Source: a virus. From it: 64,000 bases of DNA. The DNA is taken from the IMG/VR virus record IMGVR_UViG_3300031957_002677, positions 25,836 to 89,835 of that record, one strand, 5' to 3'. The translations under genes were made by a program, and so were the position numbers. Below the pieces are notes generated by a model that made no database searches, was not told the origin of the DNA, and saw only the letters and a program-made list of their open reading frames with translations. Below are positions 6,154 to 13,707 of the stretch, one piece after another; within the stretch, counting starts at the first letter, position 1, and every line of letters starts with the position of its first letter.

Positions 6154-6438
6154 TCACTCATGCTTTACAAGAACAACAGAAGCACCAATACAATTAATAA
6201 CTTGTGTTCCTTGATTACCAAAACCTCTTGTTTGGAATTGCATTGGAGTTTCACTTACAAATTCCCATCCATTTGCAAGATACTTTTTGATATCTTTAAT
6301 GGAAGAGTCCCATCCACAATAAGCATAACCAAACGTACTTCTGGTCATAACTTTAAATTGCTTGTAACGTGGTTTTGCTTCAACAGATGCAGGAAGGAGA
6401 ATTAGTGCGGCAGCAGCAAGAGGAAGTAGTTTTTTCAT
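6154..6438 (-). CDS. Secreted paralogue with Sec signal peptide (94 aa)
   Basis: The product begins MKKLLPLAAAALILLPASVEAKP, a cleavable Sec signal with an AxA-like site (VEA) near residue 22 and no lipobox. The mature region (FKVMTRSTFGYAYCGWDSSIKDIKKYLANGWEFVSET) matches the lipoprotein encoded just downstream at about one identity in three, conserving the YLxxGW core and both Cys positions. It would be periplasmic, unlike its membrane-anchored sister. The YLxxGWxxxS pattern recalls the DUF4177 type of small beta proteins, but this is a weak resemblance. Confidence 0.7.
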   Translation of the reverse strand: MKKLLPLAAAALILLPASVEAKPRYKQFKVMTRSTFGYAYCGWDSSIKDIKKYLANGWEFVSETPMQFQTRGFGNQGTQVINCIGASVVLVKHE

Positions 6439-6441
6439 TGT

Positions 6442-6993
6442 TCAGAAGTTTAGATAGTTTTCGATTGCTTTGTTGATAGCATCAGATAAGAATGATGGTG
6501 GTTGAATAACATCAAACTCACCTAGATCGCACTCATAATAGTCACCCAATTTAAGTTCAATCATGGCACCGTCAGCACCTTCCTGATAGAGAGATCGTGC
6601 TGTTTCATCTTCAACAATCACCACACGACGTGCGGTAAGATCCATCACCATCATGTAGTCAAATGTTTTTATTTGCTTGAAATCTTCTACAGTTTTAGTC
6701 TCACTCAGGAAAGATTTGACTTTAAACTTTTTTGTGGCATTGACATCTTTACGTTTATAGAATAAATTCTTACCCATCTTCAGTTCTACTTTCTTATCAC
6801 CAAAGAGAAAATCATATCCAGTTTGATCAACACGGACCAGATCTGAGAACTTTGCGATTGCTTTCTCAACAGCAGTTGCACGGGCAAAGTTATCAGCATT
6901 TGAGGTGAATCCTTTGTCACTGTAGAGAGAATCTACAACACCAAAGATCTTACCCCAGTCAGTTTTTGTTTCGAGAGAGTCAATCAGGTGCAT
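6442..6993 (-). CDS. Putative PD-(D/E)XK-like nuclease (183 aa)
   Basis: The product begins MHLIDSLETKTDWGKIFGVV. Residues 60-72 read YDFLFGDKKVELK, which fits a PD-(D/E)XK core (D61 or D66, then E70 and K72) as found in small restriction-type nucleases. The region after it is basic (KNLFYKRKDVNATKKFKVK) and could bind DNA. I used the ATG at 6993; an in-frame GTG at 7038 would extend the overlap with the gene upstream. No nearby methyltransferase belongs to it. Assignment is by motif only; a phage protein of unknown fold is the alternative. Confidence 0.45.
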   Translation of the reverse strand: MHLIDSLETKTDWGKIFGVVDSLYSDKGFTSNADNFARATAVEKAIAKFSDLVRVDQTGYDFLFGDKKVELKMGKNLFYKRKDVNATKKFKVKSFLSETKTVEDFKQIKTFDYMMVMDLTARRVVIVEDETARSLYQEGADGAMIELKLGDYYECDLGEFDVIQPPSFLSDAINKAIENYLNF

Positions 6994-7201
6994 CGTTTTG
7001 TTGAGAAAAAGTTTTTTCTGTGATAGAGTGCATATCACTCAGAATCTGTAACTCTTTAAGATGCCATGAAGAAAGATTTGAGATAGCATGATTCATACAG
7101 TGCTGAAGAACCTCTGCTCCATCATCATACTCACACAATTCGCAGATTGTGTCCGCAAACCACGTTTCGTAATCTTTCTTAACCTTATCTGGAGTTTTCA
7201 T
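6980..7201 (-). CDS. Small hypothetical protein (73 aa)
   Basis: The product is helical-looking (MKTPDKVKKDYETWFADTIC). It has three cysteines, two in TICELCEY (CxxC) and one in QHCMNH; the CxxC followed by Cys/His could bind a metal. Its 3' end overlaps the nuclease-like gene by 14 bases, and its start lies inside the end of the preceding gene. It belongs to the unit that begins at promoter F. No family recognised. Confidence 0.5.
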   Translation of the reverse strand: MKTPDKVKKDYETWFADTICELCEYDDGAEVLQHCMNHAISNLSSWHLKELQILSDMHSITEKTFSQQNDAPD

Positions 7202-7382
7202 CGTTCCTAGTAAGTTGCTCCACTATTTCAATGTTAGCATATGTTTCATAATATGCCAAATCCCACAATTCATTAAGAATTGCATCATATTCTTTGTAAG
7301 ATGATCCGTTTACGATACTATTCACCTGTTGTTTGCGAACAGCATCATAAACAAGTTTCCACTGATGATGATTCAAATTCAT
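7185..7382 (-). CDS. Small hypothetical protein (65 aa)
   Basis: I took the ATG at 7382; an in-frame TTG at 7394 would give four more residues and would overlap the upstream gene. The product begins MNLNHHQWKLVYDAVRKQQV and is an acidic helical protein rich in Tyr and Asn (SSYKEYDAILNELWDLAYYET). It overlaps the next gene by 17 bases. It is likely a small early regulatory or host-takeover protein by position, but nothing in the sequence shows its role. Confidence 0.5.
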   Translation of the reverse strand: MNLNHHQWKLVYDAVRKQQVNSIVNGSSYKEYDAILNELWDLAYYETYANIEIVEQLTRNDENSR

Positions 7383-7390
7383 AATATCTA

Positions 7391-7783
7391 TCAACCCTGA
7401 TAGTATGCGTTACGATACAAATAACCACCAGTCCATTCACAATTCTCCAATAAAAATTCACGTTCTTGAATGATCAAGAGATTGAAACGAACACCTTTTG
7501 CAGGTGATTTGTATGATGCTGCCTTGTATACTTCACCAGTCTTCTTGTCAATAAAGGCATGAACTGAATCGTTTTTGCCATTTTTAGTCATGAAGATCTT
7601 GTGATACTTACGACCCATAGAATCAAGATAGAAACCAATGTTACTACCAGTTTGTGGAGCAGTTTGAGTCAGTGCATCACATAAAATGAGGCAAAACTTA
7701 GTGACATTCAACTGAATAGTGTTTCGTGCATCTTGTGTGGCAACGAAATCAGAAAATTCTTTGTTCACTGGTGTGGTGGTCAA
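7391..7783 (-). CDS. Conserved hypothetical phage protein (130 aa), non-ATG start
   Basis: The frame opens with TTG at 7783, preceded by GAAGAAAG as a possible Shine-Dalgarno. An in-frame stop lies just upstream, and the only other nearby start is a GTG five codons in. The N-terminal half is helical. The C-terminal half contains KKTGEVYKAASYKSPAKGVRFNLL, a beta-rich segment typical of a small phage protein widely seen in T4-like cyanophages (from memory). It is the first gene after promoter F. Function unknown. Confidence 0.6.
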   Translation of the reverse strand: MTTTPVNKEFSDFVATQDARNTIQLNVTKFCLILCDALTQTAPQTGSNIGFYLDSMGRKYHKIFMTKNGKNDSVHAFIDKKTGEVYKAASYKSPAKGVRFNLLIIQEREFLLENCEWTGGYLYRNAYYQG

Positions 7784-7805
7784 CTGCTTTCTTCAGAACA
7801 AATAT

Positions 7806-7860
7806 AATATAGAGCATTTCTAAGGCAAAGTCAAGACCTAGTGTACAGTTCACTTACTGG
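7806..7860 (-). promoter_or_regulatory. Early promoter with upstream dyad element (site F)
   Basis: The minus strand has a good sigma70-type promoter: TTGACT (7834-7829), a 17-base spacer, then TATATT (7811-7806). Upstream, CCAGTAAGTGAACTGTACAC (7860-7841) is a diverged copy of the element and shows its dyad (CAGT...ACTG) well. The separation between element and -10 is 29 bases, as in site E. The element overlaps the last codons of the oxygenase gene at 7850. It drives 7391-7783 and the genes below. Confidence 0.7.
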
Positions 7861-8446
7861 CACAGTGTACAAACTTTGTGATGGCATATCTATCATTCTC
7901 AAGAACATCTGTAACACTATGCTCAATCCAACCAGGAAAAATTACGGTTTTATTATTCTTCGTTTCAATTTCATGATCATATCTTGGGAAATATAAATTT
8001 CCTCCAGCATCTTCTTTATGACAAAGTGTTGTGGTTATTAACACATGCACCCAAGTATCTGAGTGTGGTTCATATCCATCCCCAGGAAAATATCTTCTAA
8101 TTTTAGTATAATCTTCACTAGATCTCTGGTATGTAATCCAATAATCATCTTTTGCGATTAAATCATCATAAAACTTATCATTATTGAAAAACATATTCTC
8201 ACAAATCGTTAAGATGTCAGAAATATTACGATAATCATTATGATACACTGAATCTAATGATAAACCTTTTGCTGTTGTTAGATATTTTCCTTCATCATCT
8301 TTTGCTGCCATATATCCTGCAGGATCCTTGAATTTATTCAAAAGAAAATCAAGTTCTCTCCAAATCATGTCATATTGATCTTCATCAAATGTTTCTTCTA
8401 TGATAACATGAGAGAAAGGTTCAGTGTTAATCTGGTAGTTCATCAT
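7850..8446 (-). CDS. 2-oxoglutarate/Fe(II)-dependent oxygenase (198 aa)
   Basis: The protein shows the double-stranded beta-helix oxygenase pattern. The metal triad is H128-x-D130 (in YEPHSDTWVH) with H176 (in PGWIEHSV), and R186 is placed to bind the 2-oxoglutarate carboxylate. The segment GGNLYFPRYD between them is typical of prolyl-4-hydroxylase-like members. Such enzymes hydroxylate protein, nucleic-acid or small-molecule substrates in the cytoplasm. It is the last of a run of oxygenase genes beginning at 10677. The start is the first Met of MMNYQINTEPF, inside the end of the preceding gene. Substrate unknown; a virion protein is one candidate. Confidence 0.8.
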   Translation of the reverse strand: MMNYQINTEPFSHVIIEETFDEDQYDMIWRELDFLLNKFKDPAGYMAAKDDEGKYLTTAKGLSLDSVYHNDYRNISDILTICENMFFNNDKFYDDLIAKDDYWITYQRSSEDYTKIRRYFPGDGYEPHSDTWVHVLITTTLCHKEDAGGNLYFPRYDHEIETKNNKTVIFPGWIEHSVTDVLENDRYAITKFVHCASK

Positions 8447-8636
8447 TTTTTTCCAAGAGTTCTTGCATCGTATCCATAAAATCATCTGCTGAAGATAGAG
8501 TATCTAAGGCATGAATCATTTCACCCAATGCTTTAATAAAAAAAGGTTTCTCATTTCTTGCAGCAAATGCTAATGCTTCACGAAGATGTGTTTGAGCAGA
8601 GTCTATTTCTACCCTTACTTGATCAGATAGTGCCAT
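8427..8636 (-). CDS. Small helical protein between two oxygenases (69 aa)
   Basis: The product is predicted all-helical (MALSDQVRVEIDSAQTHLRE, then LGEMIHALDTLSSADDFMDTM) with an acidic C-terminus. Its ATG overlaps the stop of the upstream oxygenase and its 3' end overlaps the start of the next one, so it is translationally embedded between two oxygenase genes. It might be an accessory or partner protein for them. No family recognised. Confidence 0.5.
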   Translation of the reverse strand: MALSDQVRVEIDSAQTHLREALAFAARNEKPFFIKALGEMIHALDTLSSADDFMDTMQELLEKNDELPD

Positions 8637-9283
8637 TAGTTTTTTCTTCCTGTGTAAATTTTTAGGTCTTCTTCATATTCAAAATAATCTTCAAGTTCAC
8701 TATCATCGCAAAAATAGTTTCCCCAACCAGTTGCAATATATTTACTCTTTGAATATACAGGATTTCCACGATGAGTATGAGTGTAAAATGCGGGCCAAAT
8801 TAACATCGTCCCTGCTTTTGGTTGTACTCTAAGACCTTGCCAAAGAAACTCACTTTCACCCTCACCTTCAGGAATGTCATTCAAATATAACATCCAAGCA
8901 ACACATCTATCAACAGCACCCAAATCAGTAATCTCACAGTGCCAGTCATGAAATCCACCTCTAGGTGGAGTTTTTTGAAGTTTTACCTCATCAAAGTTTA
9001 TAGAAACATAATTAGAAACCCAAAAGATTTTTTGATACTTTTCCCAGCAATACTCTACTGTTTTAATAATAAGATCAAATGCTGGACTATGATCCAGATA
9101 CCACTGATAATCATGCCTAGTTAGATGACCCATTACAGTGCCATCTATTCCCTTCCCAGTTCTAAGATTGTTGCTTGGATCATCTGGATCCTTATAATTG
9201 GAATCAAATAGTGATACTAAAGAATCACAAACATCAATATCCATTACATTTTCATAAAGACCAATAAAATCATTATGTTTCAT
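8636..9283 (-). CDS. 2-oxoglutarate/Fe(II)-dependent oxygenase (215 aa), HxE type
   Basis: The jelly-roll core is visible from about residue 90. The first two metal ligands appear to be H115-x-E117 in FHDWHCEITD, a Glu in place of the usual Asp. The distal His is H169 or H171 in PAFYTHTHRGNP, followed by a strand ending KYIATGWGNYF, where the usual 2-oxoglutarate-binding Arg may be a Lys. GEGESEFLW matches the EGGEx strand of prolyl-4-hydroxylase-like enzymes. The ATG overlaps the stop of the two-domain oxygenase (ATGA). The substitution at the triad makes activity less certain than in its neighbours. Confidence 0.75.
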   Translation of the reverse strand: MKHNDFIGLYENVMDIDVCDSLVSLFDSNYKDPDDPSNNLRTGKGIDGTVMGHLTRHDYQWYLDHSPAFDLIIKTVEYCWEKYQKIFWVSNYVSINFDEVKLQKTPPRGGFHDWHCEITDLGAVDRCVAWMLYLNDIPEGEGESEFLWQGLRVQPKAGTMLIWPAFYTHTHRGNPVYSKSKYIATGWGNYFCDDSELEDYFEYEEDLKIYTGRKN

Positions 9284-10677
9284 ACGACCCAAGTAATGAT
9301 AGAAAATCTTGTTCCAGATTTAACTGGCATAATTTCATGTGGGTACATAAAATTAGATGGGAACATGATCACATCACCAGCATCCAGTTTATATACCAGT
9401 TCACGATTGAATAGTGCAACTTCTCCACCTTCATAAGCATTATTCATTGACACAATCACTGTCAATGCTCTAGGTTGTTCTTTGAATGAATCTGTATGTT
9501 CAATATAAAAGTCACCCTCTTCATATTTGAGCAGTTCATAACCACTATCCTCCTGGATTTCTAGTTCAAACTCTGGATGTGCTTCTTGATAAAGTCCGAT
9601 TAAGTTTTGAACAACCTCAAACATTTGATCATCTAATTGCTTCCTAACCTCAGAATTTTCTTCAGCAATGATTGATTGTTCAGAGATACAAATTTGTTCA
9701 CATCTTCTTGCTTCTGGATCGTGACCACTTCCAGTTAATGTTGCTTCCCAATAGTTTGTATTTGCATACTCATCTAGGATTTTATCGCATAGTTCAGGAT
9801 CAACAACTTCTTCACCATACCATACAAAGTCGGCAAGAGATTTAGATGATAATTTGCCAGATGGTTTTGATTTCTCTTCTACTTTAGGTTCGTTAATCAA
9901 CTCTGGAGTATCCTTCTTTGTCAAGAACTTTTCATATTTGCTATTAACAATGACTACATCATCAAAGTCAATATAATCAGTATCATTTACAGGATCTTGC
10001 ACAATTTCAACTGTTGAAGAGTCTTCATTTTGTTGCTGTTGCTGTCTATACTTCCGAGGAAGAATTGTCATGTCACTTACATTAGAAAAGTTTCTCATTT
10101 GTTCATACTCCTGTAATAGTTCTTCAGTGTTAATATCTCTAAATTTATTTTTATCAAAGTATGCAGGACTACACATACCACGACTTCTTACATAATGCAA
10201 GAAAAATTGAGTGTACTCTTCACCCTCAAATTCATCTCTCCAATGTGGAGCAATACACCCCAAGTATAGCATAGCATCACCAGGATTCAAGTTAACTGAT
10301 CTATTCTTTCCTTCTGGTGTTTCAATCCAAATTGCCCAAGGTTTATCACTACCAAGGTGCAATGTCATTGAAATTTCACATCCAGGACGATCAGTATGTC
10401 TATGGAGAATACTTCCGTTTCGATATATTCTAGAATAAACGTAAGTGGGAAGAACGGTTTCACCAATTAGTTTAGAAACTTCTGGAGTTTTATTTGCCAG
10501 AAGTTCTAATGCTGGAAGATAATCATATACTGCTGATGATTTTGGTGCCTGTTCATCACCATTGAAATCAAAGATTTCATCAGTAACAAAAAACTCTTTC
10601 TCTAATTGTGCTGCATGTTGTGGATCAATAAAATTTGGAACAACAATATAGTTGTTCTTCAATAATTCAATATTCAT
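9280..10677 (-). CDS. Two-domain 2-oxoglutarate/Fe(II) oxygenase (465 aa)
   Basis: Two oxygenase domains are fused. The N-terminal one (about 1-165) has LHRHTDRPGC (H94-x-D96) and APHW (H145). The C-terminal one (about 270-465) has FYIEHTDSF (H394-x-D396), the EGGEVALF strand, FMYPHEIMPV (H447) and SGTRFSIITW (R457), a textbook prolyl-4-hydroxylase-like arrangement. They are joined by a charged, Gln/Glu/Lys-rich linker of about 100 residues, including a run QQQQQN. Each domain retains its own ligands, so both may be active. It follows the coiled-coil protein gene by 9 bases. The pairing suggests two modifications on one substrate. Confidence 0.8.
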   Translation of the reverse strand: MNIELLKNNYIVVPNFIDPQHAAQLEKEFFVTDEIFDFNGDEQAPKSSAVYDYLPALELLANKTPEVSKLIGETVLPTYVYSRIYRNGSILHRHTDRPGCEISMTLHLGSDKPWAIWIETPEGKNRSVNLNPGDAMLYLGCIAPHWRDEFEGEEYTQFFLHYVRSRGMCSPAYFDKNKFRDINTEELLQEYEQMRNFSNVSDMTILPRKYRQQQQQNEDSSTVEIVQDPVNDTDYIDFDDVVIVNSKYEKFLTKKDTPELINEPKVEEKSKPSGKLSSKSLADFVWYGEEVVDPELCDKILDEYANTNYWEATLTGSGHDPEARRCEQICISEQSIIAEENSEVRKQLDDQMFEVVQNLIGLYQEAHPEFELEIQEDSGYELLKYEEGDFYIEHTDSFKEQPRALTVIVSMNNAYEGGEVALFNRELVYKLDAGDVIMFPSNFMYPHEIMPVKSGTRFSIITWVV

Positions 10678-10686
10678 TTCATTCTA

Positions 10687-12021
10687 TCAACTATTCTTAT
10701 CTAGTACGTCTTTAAGAGCAGCAAACCACTTGACTGCTTTTTCTGCTGGGAATGAATTATCATCTCTCTCATTATCAGTTAGTGTAGTATAAAGTTGCTC
10801 TGGATCAATACCATCCATAAGTGTTAGGATTTCATCAATAGATTTGTCTTCACCACTTTCAATTTCCTGACGTTCAATGTTAGTCCTAATAAGTTTTTCT
10901 TGCTCAGCAGCATAACCACTACTATAAGATGATTCAAGTTTTTGTTTCTGAACTTTTTTATACTCAACTTCTGCTTTTTCAAATTCACGTTCTACAGCAT
11001 CATCAAGTTCGTCATATGCTTCTTCTTGAGACATTTTATTGAGAAGATCTTCATGTGCCCTCATAATAATATCTAGTTCTTGTTCCTTCTGAATCTCAAA
11101 TTGAGTTCTTTCTCTCTCCAGTTCTCTCTGAATCCTCTCCCTATTCAAGTTAATTTGATCTTGAACTTCTCTATTCTCTAATTCAATAATCTCTAGAACT
11201 TGTTTCTGCGATTCAATTTCTATCTTAGAAATATCGAGTTGTTCTTCCTCAAGCAACCTTACTTTTGCTATCATTTCTTCTCTCATTGCTCTTTCTTTAT
11301 CTTCGAGAGCAAGATTTTTCTCAGAGTCATCAATTTCACGTTCTATCTTGTCACGTTCCATTTGAAGCAGTTCTTGATACTGCTTTCGTTCTTCCACAAA
11401 GTGTTCCTTTTCTTTCTCAAAATCATGATAAAGTTCATCATATTTTTTAGAAAGTTCTAGAGACTTTTTCTCGAAGAACTCATCTGCTTTTTGTGCTTCT
11501 AACCCTGCTTTTTCGGACTCACGTGCTGCTTTTTCACGTTCAAGTTGAATATTAGCATTTTGTTTTTCATATTCTAATGCTTGCTCTTTCTTAGACTTTT
11601 CATCGTAAAGATTCTCTCTCTCATCACGAAGTTCTTTGTTCTGCCTCTGAAGATCTTCAATAATAACAAGTTGTGCTTCTTTCTCCAGTTTATCTAGATT
11701 TAATTCCTCGATCTGAGCAGCAAGATTTTCCTCTTCTTTTAGTGCAGATTCAAGTTCTTTTTTCTCATATACATCCAAAAATGTATTGAAATAATCTAAG
11801 TATGGTTGAATAATAGTATTAAATTCATCTTCACCAAAAACTTTATTGGGTGCAGGATCTTCACCAGGAGTATCTTCATACTCTAGTTCACCTCTACCAT
11901 CTCTCCATTGAATAGCATGAATAGTCTCGTCATCAAAATCCCAAGGTGCATCATCCTCAAGATCTACAGTACGACCATCTACGATAATTTTTTTATCTTC
12001 TGGAATAATAGAAATTCTCAT
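10687..12021 (-). CDS. Long coiled-coil protein (444 aa), tail-associated domain
   Basis: Residues 1-75 form a compact beta-rich domain (MRISIIPEDKKIIVDGRTVD, then IHAIQWRDGRGELEYED) like the N-terminal domain of phage tail-fibre assembly proteins. From about 85 to 400 the protein is an almost uninterrupted Glu/Lys/Gln-rich coiled coil (ERENLYDEKSKKEQALEYEK style). The C-terminus is a short helical domain. The ATG overlaps the stop of the Cys-motif gene (ATGA). Its position among tail-collar genes suggests a fibre chaperone or a rod-like virion component. It shares no sequence with the oxygenases around it. Confidence 0.6.
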   Translation of the reverse strand: MRISIIPEDKKIIVDGRTVDLEDDAPWDFDDETIHAIQWRDGRGELEYEDTPGEDPAPNKVFGEDEFNTIIQPYLDYFNTFLDVYEKKELESALKEEENLAAQIEELNLDKLEKEAQLVIIEDLQRQNKELRDERENLYDEKSKKEQALEYEKQNANIQLEREKAARESEKAGLEAQKADEFFEKKSLELSKKYDELYHDFEKEKEHFVEERKQYQELLQMERDKIEREIDDSEKNLALEDKERAMREEMIAKVRLLEEEQLDISKIEIESQKQVLEIIELENREVQDQINLNRERIQRELERERTQFEIQKEQELDIIMRAHEDLLNKMSQEEAYDELDDAVEREFEKAEVEYKKVQKQKLESSYSSGYAAEQEKLIRTNIERQEIESGEDKSIDEILTLMDGIDPEQLYTTLTDNERDDNSFPAEKAVKWFAALKDVLDKNS

Positions 12022-12398
12022 TGTTGATCCTCTTCAGATTTTGGTAGTAAGTTACTTTCTTCAGTATTATCTAGTTGTTCGATGTATTCGGAAACATTGA
12101 CACCCTGATCTTCACACATATCAAGATACATATTACCAACAGCATCTAGCATATTCTGATTGGTTTCATGTGCTTTCACCATTTCATTTCTAAATGACTC
12201 AACAGCAGAACTGGTAGATCTTTGTTGCTGACTGTTTTCAATCATAAGCATTGGCATCCATTGAATTGCACACGACCAATGATCTACTTGCTGACCAGTA
12301 TTAGGATCTTGCCCAGCAATATGTGTGTACCATGCACACTTATGTTCGACACAATCCTTTTTAATAAGAGGACACCACTTGCCAGATGCTTTAGTCAT
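12018..12398 (-). CDS. Conserved phage protein with four-Cys N-terminal motif
   Basis: The 126-residue protein has cysteines at 9, 16, 21 and 43 (WCPLIKKDCVEHKCAWY then HWSC). That spacing could coordinate an iron-sulphur cluster or zinc. The rest is Gln/Glu-rich and helical. Proteins with this CPLIxxxCxxxxCxWY start occur in several cyanophages and other phages, from memory, without known function. A late-type promoter (AATAAATA) lies 20 bases upstream of its ATG. The gene overlaps the coiled-coil gene by ATGA, so the two are coexpressed late, with the oxygenases downstream. Confidence 0.65.
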   Translation of the reverse strand: MTKASGKWCPLIKKDCVEHKCAWYTHIAGQDPNTGQQVDHWSCAIQWMPMLMIENSQQQRSTSSAVESFRNEMVKAHETNQNMLDAVGNMYLDMCEDQGVNVSEYIEQLDNTEESNLLPKSEEDQQ

Positions 12399-12417
12399 AA
12401 GATGAAATTCAGTGTAT

Positions 12418-12425
12418 TATTTATT
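12418..12425 (-). promoter_or_regulatory. T4-like late promoter AATAAATA
   Basis: The minus strand carries AATAAATA followed by ATACAC, 20 bases before the ATG at 12398. It matches the T4/cyanophage late consensus NATAAATA. It would place the Cys-motif gene, the coiled-coil gene and the oxygenases at 7850-10677 in the late class. Confidence 0.6.
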
Positions 12426-12434
12426 ATAGCACGA

Positions 12435-13697
12435 TCAATCCAAAGTGCAAAGGATCACATCGATATATTGAACTCTCAATGGTGATAATGAAGCAACAAA
12501 ACTAACAGGACTTCCACTAAATGGATGACTATGTGGTTGACCACCACCAGTTGATGATGTTGCTGGACCTTGAGTATTGCTATTTCTAATAGTACCACCA
12601 GGAGTCAAAATTCTCTGTGTTACCCTCACACTTGTAGTTTGTGGATATCTTTGAGGTGTACGATATGCTCTTGGTTGCCTATAAGCTGCAGGATTTCTTT
12701 GAGGAACTGTAACTCTGAATGGAATATTCACTCGGAAAGAATTTCTCTGTCTGAATGAATATCTCACTCTGAATGATCTAGGTTGCCTCTGTCTAAATGA
12801 TCTCCTCTGCCTAACATTTCTAGGTTGTCTAGTATTACGAGGTTGACGGAAAGATCTTCTCTGCCTAGAAGATACAGGTCTCCTAAACTGCCTTCTCTGT
12901 CTCCACCAACTTACTCTAGGTTGTCTTCTATCTGCTCTTCTTGGGATTCTATCATTTCTCCTTCTCCTACCCCATCTTCTTCTAGGTGTTCTGTCATTAT
13001 TTCTGACACTTGCTCTCCAAGATTGACCAATAGGGTTTCTCCATCTTCCACCATCAACACGGAAACTGAACGGTCTTCGTGATCTTAAAGGAACACGAAA
13101 AGCAATAGGAACTCTGAAACTGATTGGTCTTCTAGAACGTGTAGGGTATCTAACTCTTTGGTTTCTTGGTTGTCTCTGTCTGAGTGGAACTCTTTGTCTT
13201 CGTGGTTGTCTATAGTTACGAGGTTGCCTTACATTAGTTGGTTGTCTAAAGTTGACAATAACACGGTTATTGATCTGGACTCTTCTTGCCGCTCTAATAT
13301 TATATCCACGTGGTTGCCTATTACTGGTTCTAAATGGTGAAGAACCAGCAGATGATCTATATGAGTTTGGATTACTTCCCGTATTATGTGTATGTGCTGG
13401 TAATTGTTGAGTGGTAAGTGTAGTACCACCCGAAGAACCTGCAATGGTCGAACTACAATTTGCATCTGCACCTGCATCAGCAAATACTGCACTAAAATCA
13501 AGTGCTCCAGATGATAATCCACCAGTACCATCTACAACTCTAAGTGATTGATCATTTGCCTGTGTTTCTTTGGACCATCCAGTTGGTGCTGATGCTTGAT
13601 AAAACACCATTGTAGAGGATTGTGGAATGATCCCATAAAATGTTGATAATTGAGTACCATTGCCAAATTCGATCCCATCTGCTCTTAAAATAGACAT
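12435..13697 (-). CDS. Tail-collar protein with large Arg-rich hexapeptide insert (420 aa)
   Basis: Residues 1-110 and 374-420 form a phage tail-collar domain. It has an N-terminal MSILRADGIEFGNG tag, VFYQASAPTGW, the His motif PAHTHN at 100-105, then PHSHPF at about 388-393 and a terminal strand LRVQYIDVILCTLD. The paralogue at 13708-14244 has only about 25 residues between the His motifs. Here they are separated by about 260 residues rich in Arg, with repeats such as RQPRNT, RQPRNV and SFRVPI at a mostly six-residue period. The C-terminal homology resumes in the same frame, so the insert is translated. This is a short-tail-fibre or receptor-binding candidate. Confidence 0.8.
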   Translation of the reverse strand: MSILRADGIEFGNGTQLSTFYGIIPQSSTMVFYQASAPTGWSKETQANDQSLRVVDGTGGLSSGALDFSAVFADAGADANCSSTIAGSSGGTTLTTQQLPAHTHNTGSNPNSYRSSAGSSPFRTSNRQPRGYNIRAARRVQINNRVIVNFRQPTNVRQPRNYRQPRRQRVPLRQRQPRNQRVRYPTRSRRPISFRVPIAFRVPLRSRRPFSFRVDGGRWRNPIGQSWRASVRNNDRTPRRRWGRRRRNDRIPRRADRRQPRVSWWRQRRQFRRPVSSRQRRSFRQPRNTRQPRNVRQRRSFRQRQPRSFRVRYSFRQRNSFRVNIPFRVTVPQRNPAAYRQPRAYRTPQRYPQTTSVRVTQRILTPGGTIRNSNTQGPATSSTGGGQPHSHPFSGSPVSFVASLSPLRVQYIDVILCTLD

Positions 13698-13707
13698 ATA
13701 TTATACC

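Noticed and set aside
6096-6155. 18-codon frame starting in TGATGG between the two secreted paralogues
   Set aside because: Too short and with no recognisable composition; the stop/start overlap alone is weak support.
12720-13340. CRISPR-like or direct DNA repeats in the Arg-rich coding region
   Set aside because: The repetition is a degenerate codon-level hexad, not fixed-length identical repeats with unique spacers.
12435-13697. Possibility that the Arg-rich region is an out-of-frame translation
   Set aside because: The same frame carries the tail-collar homology on both sides (PAHTHN and PHSHPF to the C-terminus), and the other minus-strand frames contain stops, so the Arg-rich frame is the coding one.
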